The position numbers and the translations under genes are program-made. Below, piece by piece: positions 1-7,701 of a stretch of DNA of 21,000 nt (the stretch's first letter is position 1; the number at the start of each line of letters is the position of its first letter). Under the pieces are notes generated by a model that saw only the letters and a program-made list of their open reading frames with translations, was not told the DNA's origin and searched no databases. This DNA comes from Candidatus Sodaliphilus fimicaballi (GTDB lineage Bacteria; Bacteroidota; Bacteroidia; Bacteroidales; Muribaculaceae): positions 1 to 21,000 of the forward strand of contig JAGHTV010000450.1 of assembly GCA_018065165.1 (NCBI GenBank), written 5' to 3'.

Positions 1-545
1 TTGTGCATGGCCAGCATGTCGATGTAGGTCTTCACCTCGTCCTTGCCAAAGAAGTGGCGGCACACATCGAGGTGCGCTCCACGATAGGCAAAGCGTGGGT
101 AGTCGGTGATGCTGACTGTGGGAACTGCCACGCTCTTGGTCTTGCCTTGAGGCAGGGCCTTGCGCAGAGTCTGTACACCGTAGAATACACCTGCCGCAGT
201 GGGGGCGGTGATGACGATGTCCTTGCAGCTCACATGCAGAGTATAGCTCTCGTCGCCAAGGTTGCTCTCAACCAGACGCAACACTATGGAGTTGCCCTGT
301 AGGTTATTGCCCAGCTTCACATTTATGCCAGTAGCTTGCTTGATATATTGTTGCAAGAACAAAGCCTCCTGTGTGAGTTCGTTGTCGCACACGATGGAGG
401 TGGCGTCAGTGAGAGTGAAAGGCATGTCGGGAACGAGTTCCACCTTGCAGGGGCGGGGGATGACATCAAAGCATGCTATTGATGCTGCGTTGACATTAAC
501 TAGAATACTCATAATAGCTATTATTATGACTGTTAATCGCTTCAT
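1..545 (-). CDS. GH20 beta-N-acetylhexosaminidase, N-terminal part (runs off the window)
   Basis: Glycoside hydrolase family 20 exo-enzymes remove terminal GlcNAc or GalNAc from glycans. About 181 codons are visible; the catalytic Asp-Glu pair lies beyond the left edge. The reading starts at the ATG at 545 with a hydrophobic signal peptide (MKRLTVIIIAIMSILVNVNA). The GH20b-like N-terminal domain follows, with VIPRP near residue 30 and a GVFYGVQTLRKAL stretch near 135. The last visible part, DYPRFAYRGAHLDVCRHFF, is the hallmark entry into the GH20 TIM barrel. It starts 45 bp after the amylase stop on the same strand, with no recognisable promoter or strong terminator between, so co-transcription is likely. 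The export signal implies a periplasmic or surface enzyme. The family call is firm; the exact substrate is unknown. Confidence 0.9.
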   Translation of the reverse strand, partial: MKRLTVIIIAIMSILVNVNAASIACFDVIPRPCKVELVPDMPFTLTDATSIVCDNELTQEALFLQQYIKQATGINVKLGNNLQGNSIVLRLVESNLGDESYTLHVSCKDIVITAPTAAGVFYGVQTLRKALPQGKTKSVAVPTVSITDYPRFAYRGAHLDVCRHFFGKDEVKTYIDMLAMH

Positions 546-590
546 AAACAATTGATTGGCTTTGTTGATTGGAGGAATGTCGTTTCTCCC

Positions 591-2036
591 TTACTTGCTG
601 TAGATGATATAAGTGGTCGCACCCTTGAGTGCGCCCTTGAGGTGACCGCCTTCAACCACGAAGGGCTGGCCGTAAACAGCGTCGAAGTACTCACCGTCGG
701 GGAGCGAGGTCTTGAGGTCAAGCGCGCGCGCAGTAGTTGCCAGGTTGACAACGGCAGCACCCTTGTTGCCGCGGTTCACGAGCATGAGTTCGCCGCTTTC
801 ACTAAACAGGAGGTCCTCGAGTTGGCCGTCCATTGCCTTACGGAACTTGTTCACAGCCACAACCTCGGGGTGGAAGTACTCGTCGTTGCCTGCAGCACCC
901 AGCTTGTTGTTGCCCCAGTAGTTTTGGCGTGTAGAACCAGCGGGGCGGTTGAAGAACAGGGGTATACCATTCTGGCGTGCAGTGAGCCATACCCAGCCGC
1001 AGCGTATCATCTCGTCGGGGATGCCAGCGGTCTCGTTGGCGTTGCAGTAGGTGTCGTGACTCTCGACCCATGTTGTGAGATACTCGGGAGCAACACCATG
1101 GTGCCAGCCCACCAGGTCGATACCCTTGGCACTGTGCTTCTCAAGCGCTTTGCACAGGTTCCAGCCATAGCCTGAAGCTGTCATGCCGAAGTAGTCGGCA
1201 TATTCCTTCTCGGGCACTCCGCGGTCTTGCAGCACCTCGCCATACACAAAGAGGCTATCCATGGGCAGTGCCAACTTCACGCCGCGAGCAGCCTTGCGGC
1301 CTGTGGCTACATCCCAAAAGTCGTTGACCTTAACGCCAGCTTCCTTGTCGGTGGGGTCGCTGTGAACGCCTATGTGCTTGGCGGTGTCGTAGCGGAAACC
1401 GCGCACGCCCATTGCCAGCAACTCGTTTACAAAGGTCATATAGTAAGCCTGCATCTTGGGGTTCTCGGTGTTCACATCGGGCAGGCCGCCGCAGCCTTGC
1501 AGCGTGCACTGGTAGCGGTCGCTATAGTTCTTGACGGGAGTGAGGCCCTTGGTGTGGAACATCTTCTTGCGTCCGCCCACTGCCTTGTAGTATTCGGGCG
1601 ACACCGAGTCGGTCGAGAATGATGTGTGGTTGGGCAGCACATCTACGATGACACGCAGTCCATATTTCTTAGCCTCGTCGAGCATCACTTGCATCTGCTC
1701 CTTGTTGCCCAGCACGTGGTTGCCTATCTTCCAGTCGAGCGGCTGGTAGTAGAACCACCATCCCTCGTAGTTGCCGTTGTCCTCGCGCTTGCCCCATATG
1801 CGGTCACTGGTGCCCTCGGGACAGAAGCAGTTCTGCACGGGCGATGTCTGTATGATGGTATAGCCAGCATCGGCAATCTGCTTCATGTGCTTGGTCATTG
1901 TGGGGAAATTCCAGCTCCAAGCATGAAAAATGATATCGGTGTTGGTTACATTGGGGTTGTGAGTAATGCGGTCCTCGGCTTGTGCTGAGGTCATGATGCC
2001 AATAGCGGCGGCAAACGTAAGTAAGTATTTAAGCAT
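591..2036 (-). CDS. Secreted alpha-amylase (GH13)
   Basis: Endo-acting alpha-1,4-glucan hydrolase for starch-like polymers, about 481 aa. All four GH13 signature regions are visible (numbering from this start): region I DVLPNH at 132-137, region II GFRYDTAKH with nucleophile Asp217, region III VYGEV with acid/base Glu267, and region IV VESHD with Asp328. The protein is therefore expected to be active. An upstream in-frame ATG at 2057 exists. The start at 2036 is preferred because it opens directly into a clean signal peptide (MLKYLLTFAAAIGIMTSAQA) and because the promoter predicts transcription beginning near 2066, which would leave only about 9 nt before the upstream ATG. The GH20 gene follows 45 bp downstream. 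Together they form a small glycan-degrading unit, although no SusC/SusD pair is visible here. Confidence 0.92.
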   Translation of the reverse strand: MLKYLLTFAAAIGIMTSAQAEDRITHNPNVTNTDIIFHAWSWNFPTMTKHMKQIADAGYTIIQTSPVQNCFCPEGTSDRIWGKREDNGNYEGWWFYYQPLDWKIGNHVLGNKEQMQVMLDEAKKYGLRVIVDVLPNHTSFSTDSVSPEYYKAVGGRKKMFHTKGLTPVKNYSDRYQCTLQGCGGLPDVNTENPKMQAYYMTFVNELLAMGVRGFRYDTAKHIGVHSDPTDKEAGVKVNDFWDVATGRKAARGVKLALPMDSLFVYGEVLQDRGVPEKEYADYFGMTASGYGWNLCKALEKHSAKGIDLVGWHHGVAPEYLTTWVESHDTYCNANETAGIPDEMIRCGWVWLTARQNGIPLFFNRPAGSTRQNYWGNNKLGAAGNDEYFHPEVVAVNKFRKAMDGQLEDLLFSESGELMLVNRGNKGAAVVNLATTARALDLKTSLPDGEYFDAVYGQPFVVEGGHLKGALKGATTYIIYSK

Positions 2037-2072
2037 ATTCTTGTAGGGTTTAATCATGTAAGTTTTATTTTA

Positions 2073-2104
2073 CAAAAGTAACACTAAAATCTTGTATTTC
2101 CAAA
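2073..2104 (-). promoter_or_regulatory. Promoter of the amylase-GH20 unit
   Basis: On the minus strand the sequence reads TTTG (2104-2101), a 20-bp spacer, then TACTTTTG (2080-2073). This matches the Bacteroidetes primary-sigma consensus TTTG-N19-21-TAnnTTTG in every specified position. Transcription would start about 7 nt downstream, roughly 30 nt before the ATG at 2036. Confidence 0.75.
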
Positions 2105-2121
2105 AATTATGCTTACCTTTA
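2092..2121 (+). promoter_or_regulatory. Possible promoter of the TGS-kinase gene
   Basis: TTG at 2092-2094, a 19-bp spacer, then TACCTTTA at 2114-2121, one mismatch from TAnnTTTG. It lies about 60 nt before the kinase ATG and overlaps the divergent amylase promoter. The match is imperfect, so this is tentative. Confidence 0.33.
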
Positions 2122-2181
2122 TACCCTGTAATCATTGACTTGACATCACAAATATAGTCTCAGAAAAAAATATATCACTTC

Positions 2182-3837
2182 ATGGACAACGATCTGAAAA
2201 TATTTTGCACTAATTTAGGCGAATATATCGATGTGGAAGGCGGTGAAACACTGCAACATGTGTATGAACGCATAAAGGATCGCATAGGGTTTTCACCCAT
2301 TAGCGTGCTAGTAAATAATCGCGACAAGCATTTGGCCTATCCTCTTTATGGACCCAAGCAAGTTGAGTTTCTCGACCGCAACAGTGTGTCGGGCAAACGC
2401 ACCTACATACGCTCGCTGTGTATGATACTGTGTAAGGCCGCTGCCGACCTGTATCCCGGCAAGCGTCTCATCGTGCAACACTCTATGGGCAAGGGTTATT
2501 ACTGCACCTTCAAGCACACTCACACTCCCGTCGAGGGCGCTACCGTCAAGGCCATTAAGAGCCGTATGAAGGAAATCGTGGCCGAGGACATCCCCTTCGT
2601 GCGTCACGAGCGTCCCACCAAGGAACTCCAGGAGATGTTCCGCACGCAGGGTTACAACGACAAGGTGCGTCTGTTTGCTGGCTCTCCAACGCTGTACACT
2701 GTATATTACAAGCTGGGTAATGTCATCGACAGTTTCCACGGTCCGTTGGCTCCGTCTACTGGTCACATCTCGACATTTGACCTGGTACCTTATAAGGACG
2801 GCATGCTCCTGCTGGGACCCGACCCCGAGAATCCTGCAGTACCTGCCAAGGCTGGCAAGCACGAGAAGATATACAACTCATTCCTTGAGGGCAAGAAATA
2901 TAACGCAATCAACAATGTGAGCGATGTGAGTGAGCTCAATGTGGCCATACACAACAAGCAGAGTACTCAGATAATTGATGTTGCCGAGACCCTGCACTCG
3001 CAGATGCTCAGTAACATCGCTACCGAGATTGCCAACCGCTTCAAGAAAGGTGGGGCACGCATTGTGCTCATCGCTGGTCCGTCGGCTAGCGGCAAGACAA
3101 CTACTACCCGCCGTCTTGCAACTCACTTGAAGACCAAGTTCTTGCGTCCCAAGATGATATCGCTCGACAACTATGTGGTTAACCGCGTCGATACTCCGCT
3201 CGACGAGAATGGCGAGTGGGACTTCGAGAACATTAAGGCCGTTGACCTCGAGCTCTTTAACCGTGACATGGCCGACCTGCTCGACGGCAAGGAAGTGAAC
3301 ATGCCCACATTCAACTTTGAGACAGGCTGCCGTGAATATCGTGGCAACACTATGCGTCTGCAGCCCGATGATGTGGTGCTGCTCGAGGGTCTGCACTGCC
3401 TCAATCCCGAGCTCACCAAGTTCATCCCCGAGGAGCAAAAGTTCCGCATCTACATATCGGTGCTTACCACGCTCAACATCGACGACCACAACTGGATATC
3501 GACCAGCGACTGTCGCTTGCTGCGCCGCATCATGCGCGACTGCAAGAGCCGCGGTTTCAGTGCCAAGGACACCATCGAGCGTTGGCCCAGTGTGCGTAAG
3601 GGCGAGGAACGCTGGATTTTCCCATTCCAGGAGAATGCCGACGCTGTCTTTAACAGTAGCATCATATGCGAGCTGGCAGTGATGAAGAACTATGCTATCC
3701 CCATCCTGGAGCAAGTGCCGGCCAATGTGCCCGAGCACAGCGAAGCACACCGCCTGCTCACATTCCTCAAGTACTTTGAACCCATCGACGGGCGTCAGGT
3801 GCCTCGCACCAGCCTGTTGCGTGATTACTTAGCATAA
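2182..3837 (+). CDS. TGS-domain / uridine kinase-like fusion protein (putative nucleoside kinase)
   Basis: A 551-aa cytoplasmic protein. The N-terminus (about 1-65) resembles a TGS domain and the next part resembles the second N-terminal domain of threonyl-tRNA synthetase, including an HSMGKGYYC segment near residue 100. The C-terminal half is a phosphoribulokinase/uridine-kinase-type P-loop domain with Walker A GPSASGKTT at 299-307. Further kinase-like features are SLDNYVVNR soon after the P-loop and DDVVLLEGLHCL near residue 395. The known family is usually annotated as nucleoside or uridine kinase, expected to phosphorylate uridine/cytidine; the real substrate is not shown by the sequence. 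The ATG at 2182 is the only sensible start. It stands alone on the plus strand, divergent from the amylase and convergent with the CapA-like gene. Confidence 0.85.
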   Translation: MDNDLKIFCTNLGEYIDVEGGETLQHVYERIKDRIGFSPISVLVNNRDKHLAYPLYGPKQVEFLDRNSVSGKRTYIRSLCMILCKAAADLYPGKRLIVQHSMGKGYYCTFKHTHTPVEGATVKAIKSRMKEIVAEDIPFVRHERPTKELQEMFRTQGYNDKVRLFAGSPTLYTVYYKLGNVIDSFHGPLAPSTGHISTFDLVPYKDGMLLLGPDPENPAVPAKAGKHEKIYNSFLEGKKYNAINNVSDVSELNVAIHNKQSTQIIDVAETLHSQMLSNIATEIANRFKKGGARIVLIAGPSASGKTTTTRRLATHLKTKFLRPKMISLDNYVVNRVDTPLDENGEWDFENIKAVDLELFNRDMADLLDGKEVNMPTFNFETGCREYRGNTMRLQPDDVVLLEGLHCLNPELTKFIPEEQKFRIYISVLTTLNIDDHNWISTSDCRLLRRIMRDCKSRGFSAKDTIERWPSVRKGEERWIFPFQENADAVFNSSIICELAVMKNYAIPILEQVPANVPEHSEAHRLLTFLKYFEPIDGRQVPRTSLLRDYLA

Positions 3838-3838
3838 T

Positions 3839-3854
3839 CCCAGAAAGTTCTGGG
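3839..3854. terminator. Small stem-loop just after the kinase stop
   Basis: CCCAGA-AAGT-TCTGGG, a 6-bp stem (7 if the loop is tightened), directly after the kinase stop and before the stronger hairpin at 3866. No U-tract follows (TTAAAATAG), so it is probably an accessory structure in the shared 3' region. Confidence 0.35.
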
Positions 3855-3865
3855 TTAAAATAGAG

Positions 3866-3895
3866 CGAGGGCACCGGTATCAACCAGTGCCCTCG
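3866..3895. terminator. Bidirectional terminator between convergent genes
   Basis: A 9-bp stem CGAGGGCAC / GTGCCCTCG, continued inward by three more pairs after one mismatch. It sits between the stops of the plus-strand kinase and the minus-strand CapA-like gene. The minus-strand reading is followed by CTCTATTTT and the plus-strand reading by TGTTATGTGTTG, so termination is more convincing for the minus transcript. Confidence 0.7.
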
Positions 3896-3918
3896 TGTTA
3901 TGTGTTGTAGGCTTCAAG

Positions 3919-5037
3919 CTATTGCTTGATGCTCAGTTTGCCATCGGCGGCGATGTTGAGCGGGTTGTTGTGGATGTCTTCTCGGGTAAGAGTGCGTATC
4001 TCGTTGATGACTACCCCCTTGGTGTCGCGACGCGGGCCTCGCAGTGGTTGTTGTACGAAGCCATGTATTTGTCCGTCGGCCATCTTGCCACCTGGCAGCA
4101 CACGCAGTGTGACCAGCGGCGCGTAGCCGTTGAGTCCGGCTGTGCCTATGCCTGTGGGAGTGGCAAAGTTGCCCAGGCTGTAGGCGATAAAGCGGCCGTT
4201 ATACACCTCCATAGCACGCACAACATGCGGTCCGTGGCCGTAAACCACATCGGCACCCCAGTCGATGCACTGGTGGGTGAAGCGACGCAGGTGGCCGCGG
4301 TTCTCGCCCCAAACCACCTCGGCCGAGTCGGGCAGGTGTTTGGCTGTTACTCCCTCGCGTCCGCCGTGGAAACACACCACTACCACATCGCTGTTGCGCT
4401 TGAGGCTATCGATGATGCTGTGCACGCGGGCAGTGTCGGTCAGGAACAACGTGCCGGTGTTGTGACCAAATGCGCACAGTCCCACACGCATGTTACGCAC
4501 GTTAGTAATGACGGCGGGGCACTTGCTGTTGCCGGCGTAGAGGATGCCTTCCTTGTCGAGCGTGCGCATGGTGGAGCGGCGTCCGTCGGCACTGAAGTCG
4601 TTAGCGTGGTTGTTGGCCAGTCCCAGGAAGACAAATCCTGCCTCAGTAAGGCGTGGTGGCAGTCGGGTAGGCATCAGGAACGAGAAACTGAGTTCCGAAT
4701 CGGGATTCTTGCGGGGAGTTCCTTCGTCGGCCAGTACGCCCTCAAGGTTGCCGCAAGCTAGGTCGGCAGCGGTGAGCAGGTTGCGCGTGTCGGTAAAGAT
4801 GTCGCGCCCCTCGTTTGGCGGCAGTTTCGTGGTGGGATAGGTGGTGCCCAGCATGATGTCGCCCACTAGTGCCAGTGTGAGCGTGTCGGCAGGCGTTTCG
4901 TTGACGACCTCGGGGGCGGGCACTGTGTCGTGTGCCGTGCTGTCGTCAATGCGGGGAATATGCACATTACCCTTGTCCTGGCTGCAAGCGGCCAGAACAA
5001 GGGCAAGTGTGATGGTAGTCAGCAGTCGTGATGACAT
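3919..5037 (-). CDS. CapA-family metallophosphatase-like lipoprotein
   Basis: A 372-aa protein of the CapA/PgsA family (poly-gamma-glutamate synthesis-type, calcineurin-like fold). It has a lipoprotein signal peptide with lipobox LAAC (Cys18), so it should be membrane-anchored outside the cytoplasm. Family motifs are in order: GDIMLG at 59-64, GNLEG at 96-100, ANNH at 141-144, CFHGG with His224, and GHGPHVV with His268 and His271, followed by IAYSLGNF. These carry the expected metal-binding residues. No CapB/CapC partners are nearby, so a role in poly-gamma-glutamate capsule formation should not be assumed. The ATG overlaps the stop of the upstream dehydrogenase gene by one base (TAATG), which suggests translational coupling. 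It is the last gene of the rsmA operon. Confidence 0.88.
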   Translation of the reverse strand: MSSRLLTTITLALVLAACSQDKGNVHIPRIDDSTAHDTVPAPEVVNETPADTLTLALVGDIMLGTTYPTTKLPPNEGRDIFTDTRNLLTAADLACGNLEGVLADEGTPRKNPDSELSFSFLMPTRLPPRLTEAGFVFLGLANNHANDFSADGRRSTMRTLDKEGILYAGNSKCPAVITNVRNMRVGLCAFGHNTGTLFLTDTARVHSIIDSLKRNSDVVVVCFHGGREGVTAKHLPDSAEVVWGENRGHLRRFTHQCIDWGADVVYGHGPHVVRAMEVYNGRFIAYSLGNFATPTGIGTAGLNGYAPLVTLRVLPGGKMADGQIHGFVQQPLRGPRRDTKGVVINEIRTLTREDIHNNPLNIAADGKLSIKQ

Positions 5038-6233
5038 TACAGCTCCAAGTCAATGTTGAATTGCTCGTGCCAGGGCAGACCTGACTTGGCAACTTGTTCC
5101 AGGAATGGATCGGGATCAAACTCCTCAACATTGTGTACACCGGGCTTAACCCACAGCCCCTTGAGGAACATCATTGCACCAGTCATTGCGGGAACGCCAG
5201 TTGTGTAGCTAACGGCCTGCATGCCAGTCTCCTCGTATGCCTTGTGGTGGTCGCAGTTGTTGTAGATGTAGTAAGTGAGGGGCTGACCGTCCTTGCCGAT
5301 ACCGCTAATGCGGCAACCGATTGAAGTCTGGCCGGTGTAGTTAGCGCCCAGGTCTTGAGGATTGGGCAGCACTGCCTTGAGGAACTGCAGGGGCACGATT
5401 TCAACGCCATTGTACATGATGGGGTCGATGCGAGCCATGCCGATGTCCTGGATAACGCGCAGGTGAGTGAGATACTCCTGGCCGAATGTCATCCAGAAGC
5501 GAGCACGCTTGATGGTGGGGTAGTTGAGCACGAGAGACTCAAGCTCCTCGTGGTACATCAGGTAGCTGTCGCGGGGACCAATCTCGGGATAAGTGAGAGC
5601 TTTGTGAATCTCGAGAGCACCGGTCTGTACCCACTCGCCGTCCTGATAGTAGCGACCCTTCTGGGTAAACTCGCGAATGTTGATTTCGGGGTTGAAGTTG
5701 GTTGCAAAAGCCTTGCCGTGGTTGCCAGCGTTGCAGTCAACGATGTCGAGGTAGTGAATCTCCTTGAAGTGGTGCTTAGCTGCATGAGCGGTATAAACGC
5801 CGCTCACGCCCGGGTCAAAGCCGCAGCCCAGGATGGCTGTAAGGCCAGCCTTCTCAAAGCGCTCACGGTAAGCCCATTGCCAGCTGTACTCAAAGTGAGC
5901 CTCGTCGCGGGGCTCATAGTTGGCAGTGTCGAGGTAGTTAACGCCGCACTGCAGACAAGCCTCCATGATGGTGAGATCCTGATAGGGCAGAGCGAGGTTG
6001 ATAACGAGGTTGGGTTTATGCTTCTCAAAGAGAGCAACCAGTTGCTCCACGCTGTCGGCATCCACCTGGTCGGTAGTGATGTTGGGAGCGCCAATAGCCT
6101 TAGCCACAGCGTCACACTTAGCCTTAGTGCGTGATGCAATCACGATTTCGTTAAACACATCGGGGTTTTGAGCGCACTTGTAAGCGCACACGGTGCCCAC
6201 GCCACCGCAACCAATGATAATTACTTTGTTCAT
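5037..6233 (-). CDS. Carboxyspermidine/carboxynorspermidine dehydrogenase (saccharopine dehydrogenase family)
   Basis: A 398-aa cytoplasmic oxidoreductase. The N-terminus (MNKVIIIGCGGVGTVCAYKC) is a Rossmann NAD(P)H-binding fold with GCGGVG at 8-13. The rest (LDTANYEP, LGCGFDPGVSGVYTAHA and the C-terminal domain) matches the Lys9-like carboxynorspermidine synthase branch rather than true saccharopine dehydrogenase. The known reaction is NADPH-dependent condensation of aspartate semialdehyde with putrescine or diaminopropane, giving carboxyspermidine or carboxynorspermidine. A separate decarboxylase, not in this window, then yields spermidine. In gut Bacteroides this route makes spermidine, so the carboxyspermidine product is the more likely one. 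It lies 37 bp after mgtE and shares a 1-bp overlap with the CapA-like gene. Confidence 0.87.
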   Translation of the reverse strand: MNKVIIIGCGGVGTVCAYKCAQNPDVFNEIVIASRTKAKCDAVAKAIGAPNITTDQVDADSVEQLVALFEKHKPNLVINLALPYQDLTIMEACLQCGVNYLDTANYEPRDEAHFEYSWQWAYRERFEKAGLTAILGCGFDPGVSGVYTAHAAKHHFKEIHYLDIVDCNAGNHGKAFATNFNPEINIREFTQKGRYYQDGEWVQTGALEIHKALTYPEIGPRDSYLMYHEELESLVLNYPTIKRARFWMTFGQEYLTHLRVIQDIGMARIDPIMYNGVEIVPLQFLKAVLPNPQDLGANYTGQTSIGCRISGIGKDGQPLTYYIYNNCDHHKAYEETGMQAVSYTTGVPAMTGAMMFLKGLWVKPGVHNVEEFDPDPFLEQVAKSGLPWHEQFNIDLEL

Positions 6234-6270
6234 TCTCGTCAGTTTATGTTGTATAGTTTGTAATCAAGTT

Positions 6271-7659
6271 TTATATCACCAGGGTGGTGAAGGTGTGGAT
6301 GAGCCAGGTGCTCACGGTCATGTATATTGCCATGCCTACGATGTCGTTGGTGACGGTGACGAAGGGTCCTGTCGCTACTGCTGGGTCGAGCTTCAACTTC
6401 TCGAGCACGATGGGCACGAGTGAGCCAAAGAGCGATGCAAAGATGATGACCGAGAACAGTGAGATGGTCACTGCCATTGATGTGATTTGTGCCTTGGTGG
6501 CATTGTCGTCGGGCGGACAGAGCCATGCATAACCATAGAGCAGTGAGCTGATGATGAGAGCGTTGAGCATTGCTACGCCAAACTCCTTGAGCAGGTGCTT
6601 TCCAGCGTGAGCCAGGGTAAGGCTACCGTTGGCAAGACCTTGTACGACAATCGCACTCGACTGTGTGCCCACATTACCGCCGGTACCACCAATCAAGGGG
6701 ATGAACAGCGCCATACCGGGCAGCACTTGCAGCAGTGCGGAGTCGCCGCCGTCGAGGATCATTGCGTTGGCAATACCACCCACGAGGCCAATGAACAGCC
6801 AGGGAATGCGGGCCCTTACTTGTGCCCACACGCTGTCGTCGGTCTCTACATCGCCCGAGATACCTGATGCCAACTGATAGTCACGCTCGTTTTGCTCACG
6901 CACCATGTCGATGACATCATCGACGGTGATGACGCCCAGCAAACGGCCTATAGAGTCGACAACGGCCATTGATACGAGGTCATACTTGTCAAAGTCGTGT
7001 GCTACATCCTCGATGGGAGTATCGGGCTTCACGGCCAGCGGGTCGGGTTCCATTACATCCTTGATGTGGGCAGCGGTGGGATTGGTAATGGTGGTCTTGA
7101 GCGGGAATGTGCCACGCAGGCGATTCTCGTCGTCGACCACATATATGTTGTATATCTCGTCGAGGTCCTCGGCCTGGGCTCGCATAGCCTTGAGGCAGTC
7201 GGCCATCGACATGTTCTCGTTGACCACAATCATCTCGGTCGACATGTAACCACCGGCGGTGTCCTCGTCATACTGCATCAGGTCGACGATGTCGCCTGCC
7301 TGCTCCATGTCGTCGATGTGCTGGATGACCTCTTCCTGGTCTTCCTTGTCAAGTTCCTGGATGACATCAACGGCGTCGTCGGCGTCCATCTGCTCAATCT
7401 GCTTAGCGATGTCCTCGTTAGAGAGCTCGTCGAGCAGGTCCTTGCGCTGGTCGCGGTCGAGTTCGACCATAATGTCGGCACCGGTCTCGGGGTCGAGCAG
7501 TCGCATCAGGAACACGGCCTCGTCAGTGTCAAGGTCGTTTACGAGGTCGGCAATGTCGGCGGGGTGTAGGTCCTTTACGGCCTCGAGTACCGCAGCTGCG
7601 TCTTTGCGGTCAATGAGTTCATTGACATGCTGCACAAATTCTTCGCTATATTCCTTCAT
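6271..7659 (-). CDS. mgtE: Magnesium transporter MgtE
   Basis: A 462-aa Mg2+ channel/transporter of the inner membrane. The domain order is complete. The acidic helical MgtE_N domain is at about 1-135. A CBS pair, the Mg2+-sensing regulatory region, spans about 138-265. The membrane domain (about 286-462) has five hydrophobic segments. The conserved GGTGGNVGTQS stretch is at 324-334, and LDPAVATGPFVTVTNDIVG near 424-442 carries the pore-lining Asp-rich signature. Length is typical for the family. The ATG at 7659 is 42 bp downstream of the rsmA stop, with no terminator or promoter seen between, so it belongs to the rsmA operon. The CBS and N domains gate the channel by intracellular Mg2+ in characterised homologues. 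Confidence 0.95.
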   Translation of the reverse strand: MKEYSEEFVQHVNELIDRKDAAAVLEAVKDLHPADIADLVNDLDTDEAVFLMRLLDPETGADIMVELDRDQRKDLLDELSNEDIAKQIEQMDADDAVDVIQELDKEDQEEVIQHIDDMEQAGDIVDLMQYDEDTAGGYMSTEMIVVNENMSMADCLKAMRAQAEDLDEIYNIYVVDDENRLRGTFPLKTTITNPTAAHIKDVMEPDPLAVKPDTPIEDVAHDFDKYDLVSMAVVDSIGRLLGVITVDDVIDMVREQNERDYQLASGISGDVETDDSVWAQVRARIPWLFIGLVGGIANAMILDGGDSALLQVLPGMALFIPLIGGTGGNVGTQSSAIVVQGLANGSLTLAHAGKHLLKEFGVAMLNALIISSLLYGYAWLCPPDDNATKAQITSMAVTISLFSVIIFASLFGSLVPIVLEKLKLDPAVATGPFVTVTNDIVGMAIYMTVSTWLIHTFTTLVI

Positions 7660-7701
7660 CGTTCCAGTGGTTGTTTAGTCGGGATGATAGTGGATGGGTA
7701 T

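Noticed and set aside
591..2036. Complete Sus-type polysaccharide utilisation locus
   Set aside because: Amylase and GH20 are present, but no SusC/SusD-like pair or regulator is in the window.
2878..3750. Long open frame (290 codons) antisense to the TGS-kinase gene
   Set aside because: Lies wholly inside a well-supported gene and shows no family motif; open only because of the codon bias of the sense gene. The same applies to long antisense frames at 3895-4761, 5355-6134 and 12302-13117.
3919..5037. Poly-gamma-glutamate capsule locus
   Set aside because: Only a CapA-type protein is present; no CapB/PgsB or CapC/PgsC nearby.
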